Assembly: GCF_963677075.1 (NCBI RefSeq)
Contig: NZ_OY781873.1
Span: 434,001-498,000 of the forward strand
DNA length: 64,000 bases
Reading direction: 5' to 3'
From: an uncultured Sphaerochaeta sp.
GTDB taxonomy: Bacteria > Spirochaetota > Spirochaetia > Sphaerochaetales > Sphaerochaetaceae
Shown here: one piece after another, positions 40,728-49,409 of the stretch
Numbering within the stretch: position 1 is the stretch's first letter
Layout: each line of letters begins with the position of its first letter
Notes under the pieces: model-generated
Databases searched by the model: none
Told to the model about the DNA's origin: nothing
Seen by the model: the letters and a program-made list of their open reading frames with translations, nothing else
Position numbers and translations under genes: made by a program

Positions 40728-42065
40728 CTAGTCGAAATTGAAGTTCTTCATTGACATCGGCTGGCGGGTATTTTCCAGTACATCCCTCCACAAGGAACCT
40801 TCCAGATCCACATGGTTGCGGCTGGAAACCGCCAAGCTGATAGGTAGGTGAACGAATCGATTATGAAGCAGTCCGATCAAGGCCTGGGTCTTCCCTGCCA
40901 TTGCTGCGTGTACGGCATGAGCACCGAGACGAGCACAGTAAATGGAATCATAGGAATCAGCAGAAGCACTACGAATGATGTAGGAAGGATCAATGTACTT
41001 CACATTGGTCTCAATGCCCTCATTCTTGAAATACTCAATGATCTTATCCTTCAGGAACACCCCAATATCATGGTACTTAACATTCCCAGAGGCATCTTTC
41101 TCTCCAGTTTCAGGAACCAAGTCCTGTCCTGCCCCTTCACTGACCAGGATAACCGCATGTCCGCGGTCAAGGACTCTTCTCCTGAGATGCTCGAGCAATC
41201 CATTGGGTCCATACAGGTCAAACGGGTTCTCGGGAATCAGACAGAAGTTTACATCACTCTGTGCAAGGGCTGTCTGGGCGGCGATAAAGCCAGACTCACG
41301 GCCCATCACCTTAACCAAGCCAATACCGTGAATGGAGTTCTTCGCTTCCACGTGGGCACTACGCACTACAGGAACAGCCATCTGGACAGCAGTGTCCACT
41401 CCAAAGGAGCTCTGGATGAATGAGAGATCATTGTCGATGGTCTTCGGAATTCCAATGATTGAAATCTTCAATCCTCGTTTCTTGACCTCTTCATAAATTT
41501 CCCATGCACCTCTGAGCGTACCATCTCCTCCGACGGTTACCAGAATATTGATATTCAGCCGCTCCAAGGAGTCGACAATCTCTTCAACCTGCTTGCCACC
41601 ACCACGAGCAGAGCCAAGAATGGTCCCTCCTTTCTCCTGTATGTCATCAACAACATCCGGATCAAGGGGGATCAAAGGCCAGGGGCTGTTCTCGAGCAAG
41701 CCCTGATAACCAAACTGGATACCACTGATCCTCCTGACCCCATAGCGATACCAAAAACAACGAACCACAGCCCTGATAACATTATTCAAACCTGGGCAGA
41801 TACCACCACAGGTGGCAATAGCCGCATGTACATGGGCAGGGTTGAAGTAGATTTTGGAGCGTGGACCGGCAAGCTCTACCGTCTCCTCATGGCGAGGGAC
41901 TGGATGGCCATCCTTATCAATATCAGTATCGATGCCATAGAGAATATGGTCACTATCATCCACATAATCAGCCTGCCCATCATTCTGGGATGTACTCATG
42001 ATAATCGGGGAGGAAATCTTTGCTACTCCCAAACTAGGTATGGAAAAATCCATCTTCTTATTCAT
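40728..42065 (-). CDS. pfk: 6-phosphofructokinase, long form
   Basis: This phosphorylates fructose 6-phosphate in glycolysis. The 445-residue protein is about 125 residues longer than E. coli PfkA, with an N-terminal extension, as in plant and trypanosomatid ATP-PFKs and treponemal homologues. The active site reads GGDGT, where glycine at the second-to-last position favours ATP over PPi, and PKTIDND, with lysine as in PPi enzymes. This G/K combination is known from ATP-dependent long-form enzymes, so ATP is the likely donor. Its start overlaps the stop of the ModE-like gene (TAATG). Confidence 0.9.
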   Translation of the reverse strand: MNKKMDFSIPSLGVAKISSPIIMSTSQNDGQADYVDDSDHILYGIDTDIDKDGHPVPRHEETVELAGPRSKIYFNPAHVHAAIATCGGICPGLNNVIRAVVRCFWYRYGVRRISGIQFGYQGLLENSPWPLIPLDPDVVDDIQEKGGTILGSARGGGKQVEEIVDSLERLNINILVTVGGDGTLRGAWEIYEEVKKRGLKISIIGIPKTIDNDLSFIQSSFGVDTAVQMAVPVVRSAHVEAKNSIHGIGLVKVMGRESGFIAAQTALAQSDVNFCLIPENPFDLYGPNGLLEHLRRRVLDRGHAVILVSEGAGQDLVPETGEKDASGNVKYHDIGVFLKDKIIEYFKNEGIETNVKYIDPSYIIRSASADSYDSIYCARLGAHAVHAAMAGKTQALIGLLHNRFVHLPISLAVSSRNHVDLEGSLWRDVLENTRQPMSMKNFNFD

Positions 42066-42445
42066 TAGACCTCGCCTCCATGTTCATCATACTCTTCAAG
42101 CAACGAACCCAATTCTTCCTTGAACCTGGAAAAAGGAGAGGAAAGACTCCCTTTGGCCCGCTTGTTGAATTCTCGATATAGTGCAAGAAACTGTACAGCA
42201 AACTCCGTCAGTGTCGCACCTTCACGGTTGGCTCCACCTTTTCGTCGATTGAGGACGGGAACGCCAAGACCCTTTTCCAGGTTTTGGACCATGGCAAAGG
42301 CCTTGGAGTAGGAAATGCCCAAAGCAGAGGCAGCCTTCCTCAACGAGTTCTGCTGCTCAACTTGCTCGAGCAACCACAGCACCCCGATTCCCATGAATTT
42401 GTTGCCTTCCTCATCGACGAGGTAGAGCTTCGCTTTTAGTTCCAT
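42065..42445 (-). CDS. ModE N-terminal-like winged-helix regulator
   Basis: A 126-residue DNA-binding protein with the LysR/ModE-type helix-turn-helix: SLRKAASALGISYSKAFAMV (34-53), then NLEKGLGVPVLNRRKGG. The molybdate-binding (MOP/TOBE) domains of full ModE are absent, so the signal it responds to is unknown. The gene overlaps the aminotransferase gene by 10 nt and PFK by 1 nt, so the three form one operon. Confidence 0.82.
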   Translation of the reverse strand: MELKAKLYLVDEEGNKFMGIGVLWLLEQVEQQNSLRKAASALGISYSKAFAMVQNLEKGLGVPVLNRRKGGANREGATLTEFAVQFLALYREFNKRAKGSLSSPFSRFKEELGSLLEEYDEHGGEV

Positions 42446-43734
42446 GCCTCTCCTGCCGCTTGGTACACGATATCCACCAGTTCAGCTATTCTATCACATT
42501 CTACTGAACAATAGGCGAGTCTTAGGGTAACATCGGCAATATTGATGCATCCAACCTGATATTTATCAAGTAAATGCCTACGTAGTTGCTCTGCACTTCC
42601 CTTGCAATCAAATGCCATGAAGTACCCACTGTTGAACGGATGAGGTTTGAGTAAATCGTTACCTTCATGCTTCTTCAAGGCTTCCTTGAGCGTACGGTAG
42701 CGTCTCTCCATCTCCACCTTGGCTGCCAACTTATCAGATTCATACTGCGCTCCAGAACGCATCGCCTTGAGCAGTAAACTCTGACCTGGGCGGTCACAGT
42801 TGGAAACGGTACTTCTAATGATACCCAACGTCTTCTTGTTCAAGGCATCATAGTGTTCTTCACTTAGGTCCTTGCTTCCATAGGTAATGAATCCAATGCG
42901 AAAACCCCAGACCATATCTTCCTTGGTGGCAGCATCACACTTGACAGCAAGAATATTTGGATGGGCATCACAAAGCAGAGAGAACAAGCTCTCAGTGGCC
43001 GAGTCATCCTCAAAGAAGAGGCCAAAGTAGGCATCATCACTGAGTACCATCAGCTGCATGCCCTCTTCAGCAAGCGAAACAAGGGTGTCTGCGATAGCCT
43101 GCATCTCATGCTTGGTTGGGGTATATCCGGTCGGGTTGTTGGGGAAGTTGAGTAGAATTCGTGCCTTCTTATCGGGTATTCCGGCCAATACTTCCCGCAT
43201 ACCATCCACATTGAAGCCACCTTCAGCAGTATAGAGGTCGAAGGTCTTGATGGAAGCTCCTGTTTGATGGGCAAAGATCAGCTCATAGTTATCCCAGGCA
43301 AGGTTGGGAATCACCAAGGTGTCTCCATCCTGGACAAAAAGCTGAGCCATCATCTGCAGCCCATGTGTCAGTCCAGCGGTTACAGCCGGAAGGCTGAAGG
43401 TCTTTCCTTGCAGGGTTGGATTCTTGACCAACATCTGTTCTTTCCATAAAGCCCTGAGAGCGGGATCCCCGCCACCTGGTGCATAGGAAAACAATTCGGA
43501 GGGCTTGAAGGCGTTATCAGTAAACTGATGATAAATGTCCGTCAAATACATCGGTTGCCCACCGGATGTAGCCATCCCGATGGTGGCATTGAACCGAGTG
43601 GCTTTTTTGCCGGCTTCGGCGCTTTGGGCGACGATCCCCTTGGGGAAAAACATCCTTCGTCCTACGTCGGAGAGCATTGCGTCCACGATAGTTCCCTGCA
43701 ACGTCTCATTCAGTTCTTTTGCTAGTACATGCAT
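42436..43734 (-). CDS. PLP-dependent aminotransferase, class I/II
   Basis: A fold-type I aminotransferase of 432 residues. The substrate-binding NFPNNPTGYTP (about 199-209) is clear, the cofactor aspartate/tyrosine region is SDDAYFG (about 239-245), and the likely PLP lysine is in DAATKEDMVWGFRIGF. Its N-terminal 90 residues are longer than in AspC, so it belongs to a less studied subgroup. Start chosen at the ATG with a GGAGG Shine-Dalgarno 7 nt away. Amino acid specificity cannot be told from sequence. Confidence 0.87.
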   Translation of the reverse strand: MHVLAKELNETLQGTIVDAMLSDVGRRMFFPKGIVAQSAEAGKKATRFNATIGMATSGGQPMYLTDIYHQFTDNAFKPSELFSYAPGGGDPALRALWKEQMLVKNPTLQGKTFSLPAVTAGLTHGLQMMAQLFVQDGDTLVIPNLAWDNYELIFAHQTGASIKTFDLYTAEGGFNVDGMREVLAGIPDKKARILLNFPNNPTGYTPTKHEMQAIADTLVSLAEEGMQLMVLSDDAYFGLFFEDDSATESLFSLLCDAHPNILAVKCDAATKEDMVWGFRIGFITYGSKDLSEEHYDALNKKTLGIIRSTVSNCDRPGQSLLLKAMRSGAQYESDKLAAKVEMERRYRTLKEALKKHEGNDLLKPHPFNSGYFMAFDCKGSAEQLRRHLLDKYQVGCINIADVTLRLAYCSVECDRIAELVDIVYQAAGEAWN

Positions 43735-43796
43735 ATTCTGTCCTCCAGTCATGGGTATGTATATACGTTTTCTGGAGAAATGTCACTAAAACGACC

Positions 43797-45902
43797 CTAA
43801 AAAGAGAATTCGCCTTGCATTTCTTCCCTCTTCTTCTCTTCTCCTCCCAACATGGCAAGGAAGGTTGGCTCATCCACAATGGTTATCCCGATTTCCTGTG
43901 CCTTCTTGAGCTTGCTGCCCCCTCCACTACCGGCAAGCAGGTGGGTTGTCTTGCTTGTAACAGCACTGACCGTTCTCCCACCCCGCTTAAGTACTTCATC
44001 CATTGCCTTGGATCGAGGATTGAAGTGTTCGAAGGAACCGGTAACGCACCACACCTGGCCAGAAAAGCTTTCATTCACCAAGGCATGTGCATCTTCCTTC
44101 TCCTCCATTGCCAAGCCGAAACTCGCCAACGCAGCAATACGCTCCTGCATCGTGGGATCATTCAATGCATCAATATAGAGCTTTGCACTCTTCTCCCCGA
44201 TCTGCTTGATGCTGGTAAGCCGCTCCATATCCTGACGCCTGGCTACATCAAGGAGCTTTTCCATGCTGTCCAGACCAGACTCAATCAAGATTTGGGCACC
44301 TTTTTTGCCAAGCTCAGGGATGCCCAAGGAGATAAGCACCTGGGTGAAGCTCCTTTTTTTGGATTCTTCAACACCCTTTTCAAGCAGGAGAATCTTCTTC
44401 TCCCCAAAACCACTCAACTCACCAAGGACCTTTCTATAATCAATCCGGTAGATATCCGGGATATCCTGCAAGACTCCTTGCTCAATAAGAACAGCTGCCG
44501 TCTCAGGACCGAAGTTGTCGATATCCATTCCCCCCTTGGAGATAAAAAACTCTATACGACCCCGTACCTGCGCAGGGCACTGGGGGTTGGGACAAAAGGT
44601 ATGTGCTCCCTTCTCCACCAATCCCGTACCGCATACAGGGCAGAAGGGATCCATCGTATAGACTCCCTCAGAGTTCTCATTCTTCTCAATCACCCGCTCT
44701 ACAGCTGGAATGACATCCCCTCTACGGGAAATCTCCACCACATCCCCAAGTGCCAATTCCAACATATTGATGTAATCCTGGTTGTGGAGTGTGATATTGC
44801 TGATGGTGGAACCAGCAACCTGAACAGGCTTTACCCGTGCAACCGGGGTGACCCGTCCCGTTCTCCCAACCTGCAGATCGATGGAAAGCAAGGTTGTCTG
44901 AGCCTGTGGAGATTCAAACTTGTAAGCCATTGCCCATCGTGGATGATGGGCTGTATAACCGAGTTGAGAACGGACCTCAAGTTCATTTACCTTGGCCACC
45001 AGGCCGTCTATTTCATACCCGAGTGAAGCACGTCTGTTGGTATGGTGCTGAATATAGGTGGCGATATCATCATAGCTGCCACCAAATCCATCCAGATGTG
45101 CCTCTTGTAGATGTGCCTTTGCCCTCTCTGCAGATTTGGTAAAGTAACCGAAGTTTGGATTCACCCGAAAACCATAGTGAACCAGCCTGCTGAGAATGGA
45201 GAGATGATCCTTGATCTCAGTCTCACCATCCCAGAAGCCTTCATAGACAAATATCTGGAGGGGAACTTTTGCAACCTCACTGCTCTTGATCCTTCTGATA
45301 GTCCCGGCAGCAAGGTTTCTTGGATTTGCATAGGGAACCTCCATCTGGGAGTTGATCGTTTCAAACTTGTCTTTCGGAAGATAGACCTCACCCCTAACAG
45401 CCACAGTCACCGATTCACTCAACCGCAATGGAATGGAAGCAATGGTCTTCACATTGGCCGTTACATCATTACCAATGGTCCCATTGCCTCGAGTTACAGC
45501 CCGTACCAGATACCCTTCCTCGTAATAGAGCACAATGGAAATGCCATCAATCTTCTCCTCGATGACAATCCCAAGATCACGGGAAACCTTTGTTTCCGTT
45601 CGCTCAATCCAGGAAAGCAGCTCACTATCGGCATACACCTTGTCAAGGCTCAGCACCGGGATGGTGTGTTGCACTTCGGGAAACGTTGCATCCAGATCAC
45701 TGCCAACCCTCTGGGTGGGGGAATCTGGAAAACGCAGGGAGGGATACTGACTCTCCAAATTCTGTAACCGGTCGAAGAGACGGTCATACTCTGTATCGCT
45801 TACCACGGGCTGGTTATCAACATAGTATGCCCTCTGGTAGCGTGAAAGCTGTTCTATCAGGGAACGAACCTCATCGAGGTGTGATGATTCATGGGTATTC
45901 AT
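43797..45902 (-). CDS. ligA: NAD-dependent DNA ligase
   Basis: LigA seals nicks during replication and repair using NAD+. The 701-residue protein has the NAD-binding Ia domain, the adenylation motif EEKIDGIS (the lysine of KxDG), an OB fold, a four-cysteine zinc finger (CPVC...CPNPQC), helix-hairpin-helix repeats and a C-terminal BRCT domain with GSFEHFNPRSKAMDEVLK. The chosen ATG lies 7 nt after a -10 box and has no Shine-Dalgarno, implying a leaderless mRNA. It is transcribed divergently from the xanthine dehydrogenase-like genes. Confidence 0.96.
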   Translation of the reverse strand: MNTHESSHLDEVRSLIEQLSRYQRAYYVDNQPVVSDTEYDRLFDRLQNLESQYPSLRFPDSPTQRVGSDLDATFPEVQHTIPVLSLDKVYADSELLSWIERTETKVSRDLGIVIEEKIDGISIVLYYEEGYLVRAVTRGNGTIGNDVTANVKTIASIPLRLSESVTVAVRGEVYLPKDKFETINSQMEVPYANPRNLAAGTIRRIKSSEVAKVPLQIFVYEGFWDGETEIKDHLSILSRLVHYGFRVNPNFGYFTKSAERAKAHLQEAHLDGFGGSYDDIATYIQHHTNRRASLGYEIDGLVAKVNELEVRSQLGYTAHHPRWAMAYKFESPQAQTTLLSIDLQVGRTGRVTPVARVKPVQVAGSTISNITLHNQDYINMLELALGDVVEISRRGDVIPAVERVIEKNENSEGVYTMDPFCPVCGTGLVEKGAHTFCPNPQCPAQVRGRIEFFISKGGMDIDNFGPETAAVLIEQGVLQDIPDIYRIDYRKVLGELSGFGEKKILLLEKGVEESKKRSFTQVLISLGIPELGKKGAQILIESGLDSMEKLLDVARRQDMERLTSIKQIGEKSAKLYIDALNDPTMQERIAALASFGLAMEEKEDAHALVNESFSGQVWCVTGSFEHFNPRSKAMDEVLKRGGRTVSAVTSKTTHLLAGSGGGSKLKKAQEIGITIVDEPTFLAMLGGEEKKREEMQGEFSF

Positions 45903-45909
45903 AGCCCTA

Positions 45910-45938
45910 ATTGTACGGCTTGCACCCTTGCCTTGCAA
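45910..45938 (-). promoter_or_regulatory. ligA promoter, leaderless type
   Basis: A -35 TTGCAA (45938-45933), 17-nt spacer and -10 TACAAT (45915-45910) on the minus strand leave 7 nt before the ligA ATG. Confidence 0.65.
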
Positions 45939-45960
45939 GCGGAGTAGGTGGTTTCTCTCA

Positions 45961-45989
45961 TTGCCCTCGAGGGCGGGACATGGTATCTT
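45961..45989 (+). promoter_or_regulatory. Promoter of the xanthine dehydrogenase-like operon
   Basis: A -35 TTGCCC (45961-45966), 17-nt spacer and -10 TATCTT (45984-45989) lie upstream of the large-subunit gene, which has a normal leader with AGAGGA. Confidence 0.5.
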
Positions 45990-46013
45990 TCATACTCGAG
46001 AGAGGAACATCGC

Positions 46014-47972
46014 ATGACAGAAAAACGATCATCGACAGGCAAGGTGACCACCCTCCACGGCTACATCGTCACCTCATCGGTCGATGCCGGCCGAATAGAG
46101 GAAATCTCACTACCTACATTGGACAACAACTTTGTACTGGTCACCACCAGGGATATCCCGGGAACAAACCGCGTGCGCGTGTTGGATGCATCCACCCCCC
46201 TGCTCACCTCCTCGGTCATCTCGTATTATCACCAACCCATTCTTGCACTCTTTGGATACGATACTGAGTCTGTCCAACTTAAAAGCAAGGAGATCAATAT
46301 CTCTTACCAACTTCCCAGTGGCGAGGAGACTTCCCCACCAGTGGAAACAAAACCCTTCTCCTTCCAATTCGGCAACCTGGAGGAAGCCATCAAGGAAGAT
46401 GGGCTGGAAGTGCTTGAGCGTACCTATCACTATAGTGGGAGCAATTATGAGAGCAATACTCTCTCGCGTATCAGTGTAGTGCTTGAGGATGACATCCTGC
46501 ATATCACCACGCCTACCCAGTGGCCTAGCCATGTCAGGGAGACCGTAAGTGATGTTACCGGCATTCCCAAACGCCGCATTGTAATCCATCGCGAACCGTT
46601 CTTTGCCCCACATGATGAGATGCTCATCACACCGAGCACCATGTGTGCCATAGCATCCATTGCCTGCCTGAAAGGCAACTGCCCGGTCGAGATGCTCATC
46701 AATGCAGAGAGCATACGCCCAGACCTTACCATCAAACGAAAGACCTGGTTCTTCAGCGACGGTCGAACCCAAGCTGAATCAATTGAGGCAGTAGTCGACC
46801 AAGGGAGTGTTTCGTTGTTCAGTGATGAGATGGCCAATCAACTGATTGCCGGCTTGGTACCGCTGTATAGCCTGATGTCGCTAAGCATATCCATTACATT
46901 CAACACCTCTCGAAAAAGACCAGCCCACTTCTTTGGGGATCTGGGTTACAGTGATGCACTCTGCTCAACAGAATCCCACTATAGTGCCCTGGCAAAACTC
47001 AGCGGGTACAATCCCCTCACCTGGCGGTTGAAATTTGCTTCAGAGAGTACCTCGCACAGCCAGGTCATCCGTTCAGATAAATATGCGAAACTCAAGGAAC
47101 TCATAACCACAGTAAGCGACTCCAGCGACTTCCAGAGGAAAAACGCCGCTTATGAGATGCAGGCCCAGATGCGTGTTAAACTCTCGACCTTCTTCAACTA
47201 CAGCAGAGGGGTTGCGCTCGCCTGTGGAGCTGGAATAAGCGGATTCAGCAGTGAATGCCGTTCCCTACCACACCAACCTGTACAGATCACCCTCAACCCA
47301 AACAACAAGGTCGAAGTGAATACCTCTTTCTATACCATCGGATCAAGCGCAGAGATCTGGAAGCAGATCATCAGTGAGGAACTACAGGTTTCAAAAAGTG
47401 ACATCACCTTTGTAGAGGAACAAAAAGAGATGCTTGACAGTGGTCCTTCTGTACTGACCGCAAATAGTGGGAGAATGCCGCAACAGATTCAGAAAGCTTG
47501 TAATCAGATCAAGGAGAAACGATTTGTCCAGCCCCTTCCTATCTGTGAAAGTGTGCTCTCTCCGAAACAACCAGGGATGAAAGGATCCATGTTTCTCAGC
47601 AATAGCTGGGTGGCAACTGCCTTGGAATTGGAGATTGACTCGGTCACCTTGCAGCCTCTGGTAAGAAGGGTTTGGTGTGCAGTATCCCTCTCCAGGGTTT
47701 TTGATGAACAGAGCCTAAGAAGCAAGATCCGCCACACAATCGTCACTACACTCAGGGAGGCAGGAGCACTCTTGAGCCATAGCGATACATTCAATATTGA
47801 AATCACCATAAAAGATGAGGGTCAACAGATCTCTTCTTCAATCACCAGTGCTTTGAAAGGAGTAATCACCAGCGCGTTTATCTCAGCCCTTGAACAAGCC
47901 CTTGGTTATCCGGTCGGGAAAATCCCCGTAGACGGAGAGACATTGCTTGAGGCACTCAGAGGTAATGTATGA
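46014..47972 (+). CDS. Degenerate xanthine dehydrogenase-like large (molybdopterin) subunit
   Basis: The protein (652 residues) follows the layout of the molybdenum subunit of xanthine dehydrogenase/aldehyde oxidase proteins. The segment TPTQWPSHVRETVSD...IPKRRIVIH aligns with the Moco-domain region that normally leads into GGGFGGK. Here that motif is missing (EPFFAPHDEM stands in its place), and the C-terminal catalytic GxGE is also absent. Molybdenum chemistry is therefore doubtful. It is translated with the two following FeS and FAD subunit genes (4-nt overlap). Start chosen at the ATG with a Shine-Dalgarno. Confidence 0.72.
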   Translation: MTEKRSSTGKVTTLHGYIVTSSVDAGRIEEISLPTLDNNFVLVTTRDIPGTNRVRVLDASTPLLTSSVISYYHQPILALFGYDTESVQLKSKEINISYQLPSGEETSPPVETKPFSFQFGNLEEAIKEDGLEVLERTYHYSGSNYESNTLSRISVVLEDDILHITTPTQWPSHVRETVSDVTGIPKRRIVIHREPFFAPHDEMLITPSTMCAIASIACLKGNCPVEMLINAESIRPDLTIKRKTWFFSDGRTQAESIEAVVDQGSVSLFSDEMANQLIAGLVPLYSLMSLSISITFNTSRKRPAHFFGDLGYSDALCSTESHYSALAKLSGYNPLTWRLKFASESTSHSQVIRSDKYAKLKELITTVSDSSDFQRKNAAYEMQAQMRVKLSTFFNYSRGVALACGAGISGFSSECRSLPHQPVQITLNPNNKVEVNTSFYTIGSSAEIWKQIISEELQVSKSDITFVEEQKEMLDSGPSVLTANSGRMPQQIQKACNQIKEKRFVQPLPICESVLSPKQPGMKGSMFLSNSWVATALELEIDSVTLQPLVRRVWCAVSLSRVFDEQSLRSKIRHTIVTTLREAGALLSHSDTFNIEITIKDEGQQISSSITSALKGVITSAFISALEQALGYPVGKIPVDGETLLEALRGNV

Positions 47973-48520
47973 AGATAGAATGTACTATAGACGGGAAAGC
48001 TCTCTCCCTGTCAGTCAACTCAAACAAGCCACTCTCACTTATTCTTATGGAGGATGTAGGGATAACCAGCATCAATAGCCACTGCAGAGGGAAGGCCTGC
48101 GGAAACTGCATCGTCCTTCTCAATGACGAGGCAACACTCTCCTGCGTCATTCCTGCATTCCGCCTCAGGGAGGCGACAGTCAGGACCTTTGACAGTTACC
48201 AGAAAACACGTCTCTACCGAGACATTGAGCGTGCCTACAAGGCCACAGGAAATACCCCGTGTCCCAATTGTTTTGCATCCAAGACCTTGATCATTGAATC
48301 CATATTGCAAGAGATGACCAACAGCACGCGCAACCGCACATTTGGAAGAAACAACCTACCCATTGCTGGAGGTCAAAATGATGAGGCTCCCTTGGACAAG
48401 GAAGCAATTATCCAAGAACTCAGTCTGAATACATGCCAGTGTATGGATATGGCTGAATTACTACAAATTGTTGAGATAGCCCTCACCTATAGGAGGCGTA
48501 AACGTGTACGAAGGCATTAG
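47969..48520 (+). CDS. [2Fe-2S] subunit of a xanthine dehydrogenase-like complex
   Basis: This 183-residue protein has the plant-type [2Fe-2S] motif C-x4-C-x2-C-x11-C (CRGKACGNC, then C) and a second cluster region with CPNC and CQCM. The spacing between the two halves of the second site is about 54 residues, longer than the usual 31 or so. Both clusters should still form. It would carry electrons between the large subunit and the FAD subunit. It overlaps both neighbours. Confidence 0.85.
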   Translation: MKIECTIDGKALSLSVNSNKPLSLILMEDVGITSINSHCRGKACGNCIVLLNDEATLSCVIPAFRLREATVRTFDSYQKTRLYRDIERAYKATGNTPCPNCFASKTLIIESILQEMTNSTRNRTFGRNNLPIAGGQNDEAPLDKEAIIQELSLNTCQCMDMAELLQIVEIALTYRRRKRVRRH

Positions 48521-49391
48521 GTCTCCTGTCATCCATACCCCCAAGACATTGAGCGAATTTGCAACCATAGCCCATCGCTATCCCCAAGCTGTCATCTGGG
48601 GAGGGGGAACGTATCTGATGAGCCAGAGGGACTATTATCCTAGCGAGATCAAGGATGGTATCATCAATCTTGATGAGCTTGAGGAGCTCAAACGCATCAC
48701 TAGAAATGACCGTTTCGTTGAAATCGGGGCAATGGTCACTGCAAGTCAGTTGCTGTATGCAGGAAAATTGGTCCTCCCTGAGATTCTCCAGAAAACCCTG
48801 CAAAGCCAAGCCTCCCAGATTGTGAGAAAACAGACAACCATAGGGGGAAGCCTCTGTGTCCCTGATATTCGCTTTGGGTTGTCAACGACTCTTGCCATTC
48901 TCGACGCAAACGCCGAGGTAAAATACTACCAAGGGGGAAAGGCAACGACCCATTGGATCCCGATTGCCAAGCTCTACGACAAAGATGGGAAGCTGTTGCT
49001 CGGCCCACAGAAAGCCCTGCTGACAAGAATTCGCATTGGGCTCGAATATGGCGATTTCCAACGGTTCATTATCGTTGAAGACCCTATCCGGAATACTGAC
49101 GAATGTGTTATAGTTGCGTTTCAAGCAACCCGTGCACAAAATACCATTTCCAAGGTACAGTTTTGCACGACGTTCCCAAACAAGGCCTATCATATCAGCA
49201 AGGACCTTGTTTCGAAATTGTCGGGGCAGACCCTCCCGATTCATCCAGAACGGGTCAATACGCTCTCCTATGAGCTGGTATCTGAATTAAGAAAAATGCA
49301 TGGAGCGATAAGCGAACTACAGCTTGAGCGTGCCAGGAGAATCTTCGAATCCTTCCTGCACGAACTCAACGCCCAGACGCTCTCCTCCTGA
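48504..49391 (+). CDS. FAD-binding subunit of a xanthine dehydrogenase-like complex
   Basis: A 295-residue protein of the molybdopterin-dehydrogenase FAD-binding family. Typical motifs are IWGGGTYL (about 32-39), a usual FAD loop, and QIVRKQTTIGGSLC (about 107-120). It begins at GTG with a perfect AGGAGG Shine-Dalgarno 7 nt upstream and overlaps the FeS gene by 17 nt. The presence of intact FAD and FeS subunits suggests that electron transfer is retained even though the large subunit is degenerate. Confidence 0.87.
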   Translation: MYEGIRSPVIHTPKTLSEFATIAHRYPQAVIWGGGTYLMSQRDYYPSEIKDGIINLDELEELKRITRNDRFVEIGAMVTASQLLYAGKLVLPEILQKTLQSQASQIVRKQTTIGGSLCVPDIRFGLSTTLAILDANAEVKYYQGGKATTHWIPIAKLYDKDGKLLLGPQKALLTRIRIGLEYGDFQRFIIVEDPIRNTDECVIVAFQATRAQNTISKVQFCTTFPNKAYHISKDLVSKLSGQTLPIHPERVNTLSYELVSELRKMHGAISELQLERARRIFESFLHELNAQTLSS

Positions 49392-49409
49392 TGCTTGGAG
49401 CATATGTAC

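Noticed and set aside
43719..45026. Plus-strand 435-residue open frame
   Set aside because: It is the antisense of ligA and has no recognisable domain.
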